From NCBI GenBank assembly GCA_947034895.1, contig OX344761.1, positions 26,548,863-26,612,862 of the forward strand: a stretch of DNA of 64,000 bases, written 5' to 3'. How positions within the stretch are numbered: position 1 is the first letter of the stretch; every line of letters starts with the position of its first letter. Below are positions 11,936 through 24,235 of the stretch, piece by piece. Position numbers and translations under genes: made by a program. A model generated the notes under the pieces. It ran no database searches. It was not told the DNA's origin and worked only from the letters and a program-made list of their open reading frames with translations. This DNA comes from Rhytidiadelphus loreus. Taxonomy: Eukaryota; Streptophyta; Bryopsida; Hypnales; Hylocomiaceae.

Positions 11936-13560
11936 ATTAGTTAAGAATTATTGAAATGTTGTTTCTAGTACTAAATAGTTTAGTTGGTTGCGTATAATAA
12001 GTATGTTGCAAATCCTCAATATTAATGTTACATTACTAAAAGTTTATTTTCTTTGGTCACTAGTTACTAAAAGGTCAATTTTGATGTGTATAATAAATAT
12101 ATGTCAAGTTCACAATGCTAATTGGTCATTAACGTTATTGAAAAATTGTCCTTTTGGGTCACTAGTTCTAAATATTTTTCCTTCTTGGTCACTAGAAGAA
12201 ATTTCTAATTCACAAACCACTATTTAATGTGTTTTGGCAACTTTTATATCACTACCCTTCATATGAATTTTAGATATTAAATTATCATTCTTTCAATTTG
12301 AGTCCAACTAATGAATGTAGTTTATTGTGTTTAGTTTCTATTTTAATTTGAAAAAATCTTACCAGTAATAAGATTGTTTGATATAAAGTTCTACATAAAA
12401 GAAAAATATAACGGTTTTCAATTAAAAATTGTAGAGTATGTATTGTAAAGCAACAAAACTTATAAAAGTTCCATTAGGAAAAATCTGAATCTTAGGAAAG
12501 GTTGTTAAGAGTTCATTTTTGGCAGCCCTGCAGTGTAAATACATACCTCTAAAAAAATTATTTTTTGATACTTTTTTTAAATATTAAAAAGGTCGGTAGT
12601 CTGACATGGTGCTGATCTGGCACTAATGCAGCACAAGTAGTGCCACCTCATATTTTGCAAAATGATTTTTAATAATTGTGATTTTGTTGTTGTAAATGCA
12701 TCGACCCCCCTTCAAAAAAATTGGCGGCCTTCAATCTGAGGGCTGAAATTTCTTGTAATGCAAAAAACATTTGAGCATCTTTTTTGTTATTAAATTTTTT
12801 GAATCAAAATTAGAAAGGGGAGTAGATTCAATATTTGGCCCTTGTATGAATATTATATGAAATTCCAAAATGTTGAAATTTGGTGTATCTAAAATCAATT
12901 CTATACTCTCATCATTTCATCAATAGAGCATATACATTTTAGGTAAATATTTATAGTTGACAATTCTACAAATGAATCCCAATTAGGTGCACTTGCACTT
13001 TGGGAATTACCATTTTGTAAACCAATATTAACTATGAATTAATTTGAAATGCAATTTGAAACTTTTGATTATGATTATTAGAATGACTTTAAGACCTTTA
13101 TATGGAAATCAAAAATTTCATAAACTGTTAAACTACAAACAAAAGATATTAGAGATATCCATTAATCTTCAACCCTTAATGCCCCCAGTGACCATTTCCA
13201 GTCACTGTCCCTTTTTTCTAAGCTTCCCATTTTCAAATTTTAATTTTTTTTAATAAAAATTAATCTAAAAAAAAGGTTGCATTATGAATCCAATAGTGGT
13301 AGATTCATCAATATCCGAGTTAAACTCAACCTTGTGGAATTTTTTTAAGTTTAGTGGTGAAGTGTAGTTTACGGCTCATGCTCGAGGTTGGCAATTTGGG
13401 CATGGACTTGAAAAGTCAGCCAACTCATGCCATTTTTGCCCACCTCAAAAATGGTTCATCTAAAGAGCTTAAGAAGAGACGAGTGTGCTCATTCTTCTTA
13501 TTCTTACAAACACTACTCTCGTTTCAACCACCACTATGCATTCCAAGCTCCACCCAAAAT
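11936..13560. other. AT-rich intergenic DNA
   Basis: No gene recognised. A less AT-rich patch at 12590-12650 (ACATGGTGCTGATCTGGCAC) and 12705-12745 may be a decayed mobile fragment. An isolated CAACCCTTAATGCCCCCAG at about 13170 resembles a decayed TTAA-element end. Confidence 0.4.
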
Positions 13561-13562
13561 TG

Positions 13563-13654
13563 TAAAAAAGGGGTGTTTTAAGGTCATTACTTGATATCTT
13601 ATCTCTAGGACTATATTTAAAAACATACTTAAAACACCCCTTTCTCTTGTAGTG
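13563..13654. mobile_element. CACTA-like foldback MITE, copy 3 (shortened)
   Basis: About 92 bp: left AAAAAAGGGGTGTTTTAAG, right CATACTTAAAACACCCC followed by TTTCTCTTGTAGTG. The right terminus CTTGTAGTG is intact; the left terminus is mutated and the palindrome centre is reduced. Confidence 0.65.
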
Positions 13655-14754
13655 AAAAGGTTAATATTACTCTTAGTTATAATCAATCTAGTAAGAAAGG
13701 AAAACTAATGTGTGTGAAAGAAATGTAGACCCTCTACTATTCTTTTGAGCATGTCTATGGAGATTTTTTTTTTTATAATTATCTAATGAAAATAAACTCA
13801 AATATCTAACCAATGATATGAAATTTTTATTTATTTTTATAAGCACTAAATTTCTCTTTAATTGTCTTATGGAGCACCTAAATCCATCTAGGCCTAATCC
13901 TCTTTATAGAAGTGTGTCCAACAAATTCAATTCTTTTTAAATTGGCATAAAATGAAATAGTAGCTACACTACAAGAGGCTCTATCCTAATATCTTTGACT
14001 CAATTTTCAAGAAGATTTTACACAAACTTCTTCACATTAAATTTTGTTAAAGCAAAGCTTATCCCCTTTGGTCTATAATCAACTAATATAGTAATTGTGT
14101 TTAATTGTGACTTGTTTGCAAAATTGTCCCATCTAGATTCTTGTCATAAATGTTAGACCTTTAAACATGAGAACCTAAATTGATTATTAATAAACCTATT
14201 TTGAGTACTTTGAAAATTTATAGTTTATTCGTAGTGTGTCCAAAAATTGTACGGAAAGAAAATCCCAAATCTCCTTTTGACCCCCAACTATTTTTAAAAA
14301 TTCAACATTTTATACTAGGCTCTAAGGTAGGTTCCCCCAAGATTACGCCACACCTTAAAGTGCTACTTTATGAGATGCTCGTGTTGTATACATCTACAAA
14401 ATCAACATGTAAATATTCTTGGAAAAATGGTTTTAAAACGTCTACCAAAAAAATCTTTATTCCTTCATAATTTTTGCATATGGTATCCATGGAAATCTCC
14501 TATCACTTGCCAATGAGAAAACATAAAAATTCTATCAATCTAATAATAGAAATTATATATCCATAGTAGAAAATATGGCGGTTTTGATATCCTGTCTTAA
14601 CCCTTGAAGGACATCAACCCATGACCAAAGTAGTCACTCAAAATAATCATATTTTTTGACCAATAGGTGCATTCTTCATATCTATAGTAATCTAGAAAGT
14701 AATTTATCGACCACATTTTGTCCTCTACAATGTTTCAAGGTTAATGCTAACTCA
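13655..14754. other. AT-rich intergenic DNA with a dispersed repeat
   Basis: No gene. About 14310-14750 is related to 24000-24240 (shared TTTTTGCATATGGTAT) and to 50310-50440 (shared AATAGGTGCATTCTT), so a diverged dispersed repeat runs through it. An isolated TTAACCCTTGAAGGACATC at 14597 resembles a TTAA-element left end without a partner. Confidence 0.45.
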
Positions 14755-14756
14755 TA

Positions 14757-15914
14757 CTACCTCCATCCCAAGATGATCTTCTTGTCAGACAAAATGTTTT
14801 AGATTAAGGCTACAAATAACATTTTTTTTAAATCAATTTTGCACTATAAGTAGAGTTTGGTGCACTCCTAACATTCTATATATTTTGAGTTTGGGAGTCA
14901 TTTTCACAGTGTAGTTTGAATTTTTTTGAAAAGAAGTTTTTTCGAGGCATGTTCAAAAAGCACCATTGGTCAATTAATTGTTGAGTGTGAGGTCACCATC
15001 TTGTAGGCATTTAGTATATGCCCAAGACTACATGTGTGCCTTTTAGACTAGGGGAGGACACTCTCACTACATTTGGGGTACCCACGTGCGGCGGTGGAAA
15101 AAGTAATACATGTAATTCACCTTGAATAAACTATAATTTCATTCTAAAATTTTGAGCTTTGTTTAACAATGACTAAAGGTTTCTATTGACAAAAAATTCA
15201 ATTCCAAATAACATAAGATATATTGTCTAGAAAGGGTTGAAAAATGAACTAAAATGGCATGTTCTCCAACTAAAATATTTATAGAGCTCACATGAAGATG
15301 ACTATTGCATCAATATTCAACCAAAATAAACTTTCAATAGAAAGCTATTCTATATAATTTTTTTTTCATTTTTCAAATTTTTTTTCTTATATAATATAGA
15401 GGTGTGAAAGTTATTTTCAGCTTTACAGTGTATCTTTTTTCTTCAAAAATTTATAACTAATTACTATTAGCACAAAAAAATACCAATAATTCAAAACATA
15501 AACTTCTAAAGTAGTAAAATCTATCCATAATTTTTTTTTTGAAAAAGAAATTAAATTTTAAGGTGTATTACTTGTTTTACTTTTTCCGCCGCACGTAGGT
15601 TGCTAAAACATAGGGAGTGTCCTCCCCGGGCTTTTAGAGCTTCGTCCCCTTCAATCAGGCAATATTCAAAGAGATGCAAAAAAACAGGAATGAATAATAT
15701 TGATTGACCCTTTTAGTCTTTTCATTTGTCTTTTGATTGATGATTGCATGGATGGAGGGGGGAACTACTATTTAGAGTTGTTTTGCTGGTCTCAAATAGC
15801 AATCAAAAACCAAATTAAAACAATTTGCAATGTCACAAAGTAAAATGGGAAGATCATTTTGGGACAAAAAATATAATTAAGGTCAACAAAAAGATCATTT
15901 GGAGACAAACGGAG
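14757..15914. mobile_element. Tc1/mariner (Stowaway)-like element, interrupted
   Basis: The left terminus CTACCTCCATCCCAAGATGA and right terminus ATCATTTGGAGACAAACGGAG form an imperfect inverted repeat of the Stowaway consensus type (CTCCCTCCGTCCC), flanked by TA (14755-14756) and TA (15915-15916). Its interior carries the separate insertion at 15048-15630. A related copy with similar termini lies at 50440-50655. No transposase frame. As sequence outside the TA pair is also shared with that copy, it may instead be part of a longer repeat. Confidence 0.6.
15048..15630. mobile_element. Non-autonomous element, 8-bp TSD, ~80-bp TIRs
   Basis: A 583-bp insert flanked by identical CTTTTAGA at 15040-15047 and 15631-15638. 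Termini CTAGGGGAGGACACTC and GAGTGTCCTCCCCGGG pair, and the pairing continues imperfectly for about 80 bp through ACGTGCGGCGG...GGAAAAAGTAA. The 8-bp duplication fits the hAT superfamily; long inverted repeats also occur in Mutator-like elements (9-bp duplications). No coding capacity. It sits inside the Stowaway-like element and is therefore younger. Confidence 0.75.
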
Positions 15915-16724
15915 TATGATTTTGGATGCATTTACTTTATTATTTACTTTATATTGTACCAATGTGACTACATTTTAATATAGTGCTTTTGATACTAATA
16001 AGCTTCTAAATGCAATCTCATGTGTGTTCAAAACTTTAGGTGGAAGTTGTCCAATTGGATGTGTATACAACAAGATAGATTTGTAAGATATATAGGGAAC
16101 GTGCAACTATAGAGAAGTGTTAATTCAACCATTGCAACATTTGCAACCACACACCATTATACAAGAAAACATTGGGGTGGAGGTCATTTGCTAAAATTTG
16201 GATGAAATTTGGAAGAACAAAATGTAAATGAAATCATGATGACATTTTGTGACATTGTACCCTTAATATAATAGACATCACTAGAGACTATCTACAATTT
16301 TGTGACCTTGAATTTAAGAATGCATGGAGTAATTATTTAGTGCACTCTATGTATCCAATACACTCAACTTTCTCTAATGACAATTGCCTTTGGCCCAAAT
16401 AAGCTTCTAAACTCACTTGTAAAACATATGTTTAGAAAGTACCACGTAGAAATTATCCAATCAAATGTATACACATTCAACAAGAAGGATTGCCGAAAGC
16501 GAGTACTGATCATGAATGTACTATTTCCTACATGTACTCATTCATTCAATGCAAAGACTTGCTCCAACCATCATTAATAGTGTACATAAAATAAAGTTTT
16601 GCTTATACCTATTATCGTCCCTTTTCCAATTGTGTCCCCATCTAAACGTGTCCAAGATTTGTGGGCTAAAATATTGGATGAAGTATGAGTATTTCAAAGG
16701 ATTCCAAAGCACCTTCCCACAATA

Positions 16725-16855
16725 AGATTTTTAGTAAGATTTTACTCAAAATACATGTGTTTCTAATAAATTTTTACTAAAAATCTCCTAAAAGGTCATA
16801 AATTATAGGACTATATTACTAGGACTATACTTAAAACACCTCATTCTCTTTTAGT
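16725..16855. mobile_element. CACTA-like foldback MITE, copy 4 (partial)
   Basis: Contains the family's inner arm (ATTTTTAGTAAGATTTTACT and reverse complement) and the right end GGACTATACTTAAAACACC...TTCTCTTTTAG. The outer left arm (GGGGTGTTTTAAG) is missing, so the copy is truncated. Confidence 0.55.
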
Positions 16856-17709
16856 CACACAACCAAATTTTTGCAAAGTCTCAAAGTAAGAACTGGCGTC
16901 AATGAGAGGACGAGATTTTCAGCAAATTAAAAAGGATCATAATTACAAATCATACAATCCAGTTTTGTAGCTTTGAAGTGATGCAAATTTTTTTATAGAG
17001 AATACTTAGCAAGATATTCTTCCTTTTCCTTTTGAATGGATGAAATAGCTAAGCTCAGCTATCAAATCTTGAGACAATATTGTTCTATTTTGGATGAATG
17101 TACACTTTTTGGATTAATACGTGGATTTTCATCTGTATAGTGCAAGTTTCATCCATTTCCATCAATGTAAACAGCTCTTTGAACTATCCAAAGTATACGA
17201 AAACAACAAACAACAAACTACTTTGTAGGGTATGCAAAAAAAAACTAATCTCACACCATCATGTTCTACAAATCACGTCACTTATGAAAAGCCCGTGTGT
17301 CCGTCTAAACTTGACATTGGTACCAGCCAAGAATCCAAATCCTTCCGCTTCTGATTCTTTTATTATAAATTGTGTAGAATAAGTAGCTTGTTTGCTATGA
17401 TCTTGTCAATTGAATCTTGTCAATAATAATGTTGCAAACAGCTACAGTACAAGGGGACTAGGTGATGTAAGGGAGTCCATCAAAAGAATGCTTAATATAA
17501 TTCTGGCTCCAAAAGTCCGTCCACACATGTCAGAATCTGAGGTTCGTTCCGAGTTTCAGTTCAAAGGAAATGGTGCAAACATAACTTACTTACAAGGGCT
17601 AAAAAAGAATGTTTAGTACGGCAACAACAAGATCGTCAATATTAAATTAAAGTTGGGTTTACAGCAAATCCAAAGGTGAGGGGCCAAAATTTTTGAAGGT
17701 TTGGGTTGG
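16856..17709. other. Intergenic DNA, less AT-rich at 17.23-17.62 kb
   Basis: No recognised gene. The 17230-17620 patch is less AT-rich and holds a 68-codon frame (17410-17616) lacking an ATG start and resembling nothing I know. It could be a gene or element remnant. Confidence 0.3.
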
Positions 17710-19568
17710 TTAACCCCTAAAGGACCAAGGAACCCACTTTATATATATATATATTTTTTAAATTTCTTTTGAAACAAATGGAAATTCATTGCAAAATAGC
17801 ACACATTACAAAGAGAGCAAAACCAAAGGCTAGATAAAGAAGAAACTTTGGGCTTCATAATTTAAAAATTTTGCATGAAATTTTTAGGATGAATGCTACT
17901 CATTGTAATCTATGTGTGAAACTTTGTTTCATGTCATTCTAATAAATATTGCAAAAGTTAGAAGTTTAAAAAAAGAATTCAATGTCAAATTGGGCAACAA
18001 AAAATACATTCTAAAAAAATATGAATTCTTTTGGGGGGATTGTGTAGATTGATACCTATTCAAAAAAATTGAACCAATTCTGTTATAAGGAGTTTTATTT
18101 TGCAAGCAATGAAGGTAGAAAAATATACAAAATCATCATTTGAAAATTTTAAAAATAAAAATAAAAATAAAAGATATTAATCTTTACTAAAACATTCTCA
18201 CCATTGCAATTAACAATTTTAACCCTTAAAGTCCCATTGTCCCCTTGGGGGACAATTTGGAATTCGGGTAGGTTCCTATATATGGGCTGAAATTTTACCC
18301 TAATTTTTTGAAACTTTTAACGAAGATAGAAAAACTGATAAGCTTTGTGGGAATATAATTTTTATTTCAATCGGTGCCTGGAAGCAAAAGTTATACCTTT
18401 AGAAAGCCTAAAACTGAACTTGGTGGGCAACACAAAAAATATTGCAAAAATTCAAAATAATTTAAAAAATAAATAAATTCTCAAAGATTATGTTTTTGTC
18501 TACATCTGAAACTTTGATTCATTCCATTTTGATTAGTGATGTGAAAGTTATGCACAATCTTATTTTTCGGGCAATGTAAGCATCTTTTTGAAAAAATAAC
18601 TTATAGGACTCATTTCAGAATGCAATTTTCAATTTTATTTTTTTGAAAAGGTTAAATTTGTTTTGCTAGAACAATCTTCTCACAATTGGGATTATTGTGT
18701 TTCAATCCCATCTAAAAGCTATTAACAATTTAGTTTTTCTTTCAATCTTGAACCTACTTCTACTTGACAATTTTTTGAAGTATGAAAATCAAGTTTTTAT
18801 TTTTTGAATTTTTTCCTAGATTCCCAACTCAATTCTTTTACACAATAAATTCTAAATTCAAATTCCATAGTACACGTTTTTTCCACAAATAGTGATCAAA
18901 GTCATCTAAAATTGCAATCTAGTGTTCAAAAAAACTTGTTTTTTCAACTTTGAATGCTCTTATCTCTCAATCTGTACAGTCAAACTTCATGAATTTCTTA
19001 CCACATAATCTCAAACAAGTAAAGTTCAAGATCCTACTATTCAGTTCTAAAAATAAATAAATAAATTGTTTTTTTGGACAAACGCAGTAGAAATTGCAGT
19101 TTTGAGTGGTTTTTGACAGAAAAATGGCCTTGGGCCTTTAGGGGTTAATTTCCTAGAAAAGTTTTAGCATATTAGTTTTTTCTTTCATTTAGTACCACCT
19201 TCTACTTTTTAATTTTTTTAAAGATGAATATGAAAGTTTTTTTTGGTTAAAACATTTTTCAAGATATTGACAAAATGCACAAGTTATTGGACATATGAGT
19301 TCTTTTCTAAAATTGTTGAAAGATAAAACTTCACCTTCAAAAGGCCTAGAAAGGCCTACATTTTGAAGTTTAGGCATATTGAACTTGCAATTGGTGTGGA
19401 TATTTGCTCTAAATTTTGAGCACAACATACTTGAACAAATCAACCAAAAGAATCTATGGTTGGATTTGTTAAAAAATAATTATTTATGAAGATTTTGACT
19501 TTGCATTGGGAATGAGAATTTTTGAAGCAGTTTTTGGCCTCTAAATATGATGGTCCTTTAGAGTTTAA
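17710..19568. mobile_element. TTAA/CCCCTAAAGG element, outer of a nested pair
   Basis: The left end TTAACCCCTAAAGGACCAAGG at 17710 pairs with a right end GGTCCTTTAGAGTTTAA at 19552-19568, reverse complement TTAAACTCTAAAGGACC. Another element of the same superfamily (18219-19148) lies between them. Excluding it, the outer element is about 0.9 kb. No transposase frame. Confidence 0.55.
18219..19148 (+). mobile_element. TTAA/CCCTTAAAG element (family A), inner copy
   Basis: 922 bp between TTAA at 18219-18222 and TTAA at 19145-19148. Left end CCCTTAAAGTCCCATTG is followed by the hairpin GTCCCCTTGGGGGAC; right end is GGCCTTGGGCCTTTAGGGG. It shares the interior of the copies at 29063 and 43931: TAGGTTCCTATAT, AATCGGTGCCTGG, and CAATCTGTACAGTCAAAC at 18968-18985. 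No coding capacity. Confidence 0.75.
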
Positions 19569-20594
19569 AATTGAGAAGTCCTTGAAACATGGTTTTACAC
19601 CATGAAATGAGAGGTCATGGGTCTCTTAAGAAGGTTCAATGACATGGAGTGAATTTTTTTCCTGTGTAACAACAAAAGTCCTCAAATTTGGAGCCCTCCA
19701 AAATTACAATAAGATGCATCTTAAGGATGTGGAATTAAATCTAAATTCCAAAGGTCCTCACTAGAAAACACTAATTTTAAATATTTTTTCCACTTCATAC
19801 CTTCTTGGTGGTATACACCTATGTAAAGGTCATGATTTTCAATGGTAAATGAGGAAGCTTGGAGGAGGAGACTTTTCAATTTTTTGGCCCCTAACGTTTT
19901 TGGTGTAAACTAGATGTAAGGATATTGTAAATTATTTCATATCAACAAAAAATTTCAAAGTGATCAAAACGTTCTTCTAGTAATGCATACACAAACAAAC
20001 ACACAAGAATGTATGTATGTGTGTATATACATATATATACACACGCACTAGCCAAACCTATATATACGGACCGGATAAGAGATAGGGGAGACGTACATGA
20101 TGAAAATTTATAGGAATGCTCATTGTACTCTAGGTTTTTATCATGAATGTTGGATGAAACAATTGGATGATATTTTTCCAAGATGAAAACATATACAATT
20201 CTTGTTTTATCACTTTCTTTTGATTTTTGGAAACAATTGGTCTAACCAAATAATGATATGATTAACTAAATGGCTATAATGTGTCCATACAAAGTTGTAT
20301 AATGGTAGATTGAGAAAGATTGGCCATATTGTCTTTTGGATTAGCTTGTAAAAGTAGGGGCAAAATAATTTAGCATTTCTTTAAAACTTTTTGGAATTAT
20401 GGTGGGCATTCTCAATACATGCCTCTCCACCCAAACACTTAGTCGATATGCCAATTTTTAACTAAAAAAAAGCTTGTTCGTCCAAATTGTATCTTGCACA
20501 ACATGGACAACCAAGATCTAATCAAATTTTGTTGTATCAATTAATGAGACCCTAGGCCATGTTGACTTTAAGAAAACTACAATTTGGCATACGC
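19569..20594. other. AT-rich intergenic DNA with a dispersed repeat
   Basis: No gene. About 20040-20180 (minus sense) matches 58110-58250 (plus sense), sharing ACCTAGAGTACAATGAGCAT and ATTTCATCCAA-type strings, so the two are inverted copies of one dispersed repeat. A (TATG/TACA)-rich microsatellite lies at about 20005-20045. Confidence 0.5.
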
Positions 20595-20767
20595 CACTAG
20601 TAGGAACCCATGTTTTTCTAGACAAATTTTTTTAGACATCCACATGTTTTTCATGTTGACAGTGACATCAAATAAAACATCTCAATGTTTATTTGACATC
20701 ACTATTAACATGAAAACATGTGGATGCCTAGAAAAATTTGTCAAAAAAACATGGATTCCTACTAGTG
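20595..20767. mobile_element. Foldback MITE with CACTAGTAGG ends
   Basis: A 173-bp near-perfect palindrome: CACTAGTAGGAACCCATG at the left mirrors CATGGATTCCTACTAGTG at the right, and the arms (CTAGACAAATTT; CATCCACATGTTTTCATG) run almost to the centre. Complementarity continues a few bases outside (GCATACG / CGTATAGC). Ends are CACTA-like but interior and end differ from the 10714 family. Confidence 0.75.
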
Positions 20768-23700
20768 CGTATAGCACACATTTTATTCTACTTATCCACG
20801 AGAGGTTAAGTTGCCTATACTTGAGTTTATTTGTGCATGTAAAGCCATGTAGTATTGTAATACATGAATCTCAACATCAATTTCATGAAAAATTAATTTG
20901 AAAATTGATTGTATCCTAGGCAAGGAACACATTTGACAAAAATATATTTATAAGTAGTTTAGCCCCAAAAAATTGAATATTATTGGATACAATGGTTGAA
21001 ATGTAGAAAAATTTATGTCAAACAATATTGAAGATACTCAAAATATAAAGAATCATGCTCCTTACTATTATTTTAGGTAAAAAATAATAAAGGAAAGTTG
21101 CTAAAGTCATACAAAAGAATAGGAAATAAGGCCACATGATTGCAGAATTTATAAATTCATATTTTTTGAAGCATTGTGGAATTAGTTATGAATTTTTGAA
21201 GTTAAAACACAATGGTCACTAGAAGCGTTCACCTCTTGAAATGTATACTATTTGTACAATGCTGGTGCAATGAGAATGAAAAATGTATGAATAGTGTACA
21301 TTTCAAGAAGTAGACACTTTTAAAGTCCAAGTGCTTTATGGACCTCCTACCTTGTTGGTAGATCATTTTCATGAATATTGTATCCAAGTAGCAAGCTGGG
21401 TAGTAAGCTTTGGAATTCCTCTAAAGAATATTTAGTTTTGGCATATTCTAAAAAAATATTTATTTATCAAAAAAAAATTTAGCATGCCAAAATTTTGAGT
21501 AAACTTCCAAAAAATTTAGCATCTTATTTCAAAAATATTTTTCCATTAAAAGCTACTATCAAGGTATGGTAGTACACTTTGTTACAAGGGCTTGTAAATA
21601 TAAAATTTAAAGCTTTTTTCTCTCACAAGATAGAGTGAAATGAGACTAATATATGTAATTGATTACAATAAATTTTCATCATGTCATGTTAAGGATTGAA
21701 CTACAATAATGAGTTTAGATGGGGGACATTAGTTGGGGGACATGTGTTTGTTAGGTGTGTTGGGCAAATACATTTGGCCAATTTTATGAGGTGGTTTATT
21801 CTTCAATCAAAGTAAACTACCCCATAACAAAGAAATTACTATTGGTATATACAAAGACTAAAGATAAACAATATGTTTGATGCAAAAAACAAAGAAGATC
21901 ACTTCAAATCCTACCCAAAGTAAAGTGGCAAAGGTAAAGCCATTTTAATACTTTGTATATTTATGCAAGCTTGTGAAAGTTGAAAGTTATCATTTATCTT
22001 TTCAAATTGATTTATTATAATTTTGACAAGAATTCACTACTATATATACTTCTAGAATTGTGTAAGATGAATGCAATAACAAATTTTATAATTGTAACCA
22101 ATAGATTATTTGTGATGGTTAATAAGGTTCCATGCCCTTCAACAATATTCAAATCAAGATTCCGTATTATTTTAATTAAATTACTTTCCCACATAGGTAT
22201 ACCATCCATTTTAAATTTTTGATGAAGATGATGTTTTAAATGTTGTGTTTTAAATGCAGAGAAATGCCGACATGACAATGGCTTGAAAAAATAAGTCTTT
22301 AATTTTTTTCCCAAGCAATTTCTTAAATGACTACAAAACTAAATATTTTGTGGTTGTTCAATTTGAAATTTGAATATTTTCAAACAAAAATTTTAGTTGA
22401 ATTTTATTATTATTATCCAATATATTAAAGTAACTCTACCTATGACAAGTAAAGTGGGAGGGAGCCCATCACAAGCAAAATTATTCCAGTGGTGCACATT
22501 TCAGAACTCCAATGTATGCCATTAGTATAATTTTTCCTATGATGTATTGACTCTCATTTTGTCTCTCATAGGCAAAGGTACCTTATACTCCATAACGATT
22601 AGTAGCCTTCATGTCCATTGCCTTTCCTTCATGTACCTTTTTCATCACATTGAGCCTCTACATGTCTTTTATTTATTTAATATTGAGCATTAAAGATTTG
22701 GTAAAGATTTGTTTCATGCGCACTAGAGTTGAATGATTTTGTAGTGATTGAGTAATGTATTTTTACAATTGCAAAAAAATGTTGATGTTGCAATTGACCC
22801 CTAAATCCTTTCATCAACAAAATGGTGTTTTGCATTTTTGAACAAACTCTAATGTGTTGGATTATGGAATTATGTATATTTTGCTAGCTTGTAATCATCA
22901 TTGTCTTCATGTCTAGTTTTGTTAGGAGGAATTTCAATACATGTTACAAAAGTCATCAAATTTTTTTGTTATAAAAGCATACTTGGGCAATCCAAGCAAT
23001 AGAGAATTTTTAATAGTTTAATATTTTGAAGAATAGATTTCATTTCATATGGTACCGTACATGGAAAGCTTTCAATTACTCTCATTGAATGCAGTAACAA
23101 TATTTTTTAACAAATTCATTACAATATTTGAAATTGATTTTTTAACTGAATTTTAAAACATTTAGAAAAAAAAATGGTGAACTTATAATAGATTGCTTAA
23201 TACACCATTCTCACCATTGAAATTGTCATTTTTAATGTTTCATTAGTTATTAGCAATTTAGTGTTTCTTGTTGATCTGTATAGCCTTTCACTTATAAAAA
23301 ATCAAACAGGATTATAAAGGATTAATTGTTAAAAAATCTAGGGTTTACAACTTATTTTTTCAAACATGAGATTTCTTTCCTCGTGTTGTAGGAAATAAGC
23401 ATATTTTAATAAAATGTTCAATACTGAAACTTCACCTTTAGGATGGATTGAAGATATAGTGTTTTTAAAATTAAAGTTTCGTGATCTTAAGATTAGTGAG
23501 TTTTTTCAATCTCAATTTTTTAGAGGATGTACTCCAACAAGTAAACTAAAAGCTTCTATGCTTAGCTTTAACAAAACAATAAAAAATTTAAGGAAAGATT
23601 AGGGAATTGAAGTACTCCTACCTTATTGAATGTGTTCAAATTTTTTAAAGGTGTATCCAATACTTTAAAATATATATTTGTAGGTGATTTATAAAAAATA

Positions 23701-24235
23701 TAAAAATATAAAACTTGACTTCTAGAAAATAAATTGTAGTGTATTTTGGTCTTTGACACAAAGTCAACTTAAATTACTATAAAAAATCCCCTTTCAATCA
23801 TTTAAAATCCTGAATTACATTTGATGCACATTGCAATGGAGCAAGTAATTTGCAACCTTCAAAAAATACATAAAGGAATTAGGAATTTAAAATGGAGAGA
23901 GCATACTATATATTTTATGTTTACAATTTGAATTTGATTCATATAGGAATATGCTCTAGCTCATTGGATGAAAAAAAATCATCAACCATATATACCTATA
24001 TTTGTTAGTCCACGAGTGTACTTATGGTGGGTACACCCCAAATCACACCTTGCCTAAAACCATCATCATCATCACTCTATGTGCATCCCCCAAATCAATA
24101 TATATGTATGTTGAAGAAACAATTTAAAAATATCCACCAAAAAAACTATGACCCTTTGTAACTTTTGCATATGGTATTTAGATGTCATTTTCTTTGGTGC
24201 GTTGCAACCTCTTCTCACTTGTCAACAAAAAAATA
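20768..24235. other. AT-rich intergenic DNA
   Basis: No gene recognised. A hairpin at about 21230-21310 (CTTGAAATGTATACTATT against AATAGTGTACATTTCAAG) is related to 53050-53110. An isolated TTGACCCCTAAATCC near 22795 resembles a TTAA-element end. About 24000-24235 is related to 14310-14480. Confidence 0.45.

Noticed and set aside
17410..17616. 68-codon frame in a less AT-rich patch
   Set aside because: It has no ATG at its start, no recognisable motif and no splice context; at most a remnant.
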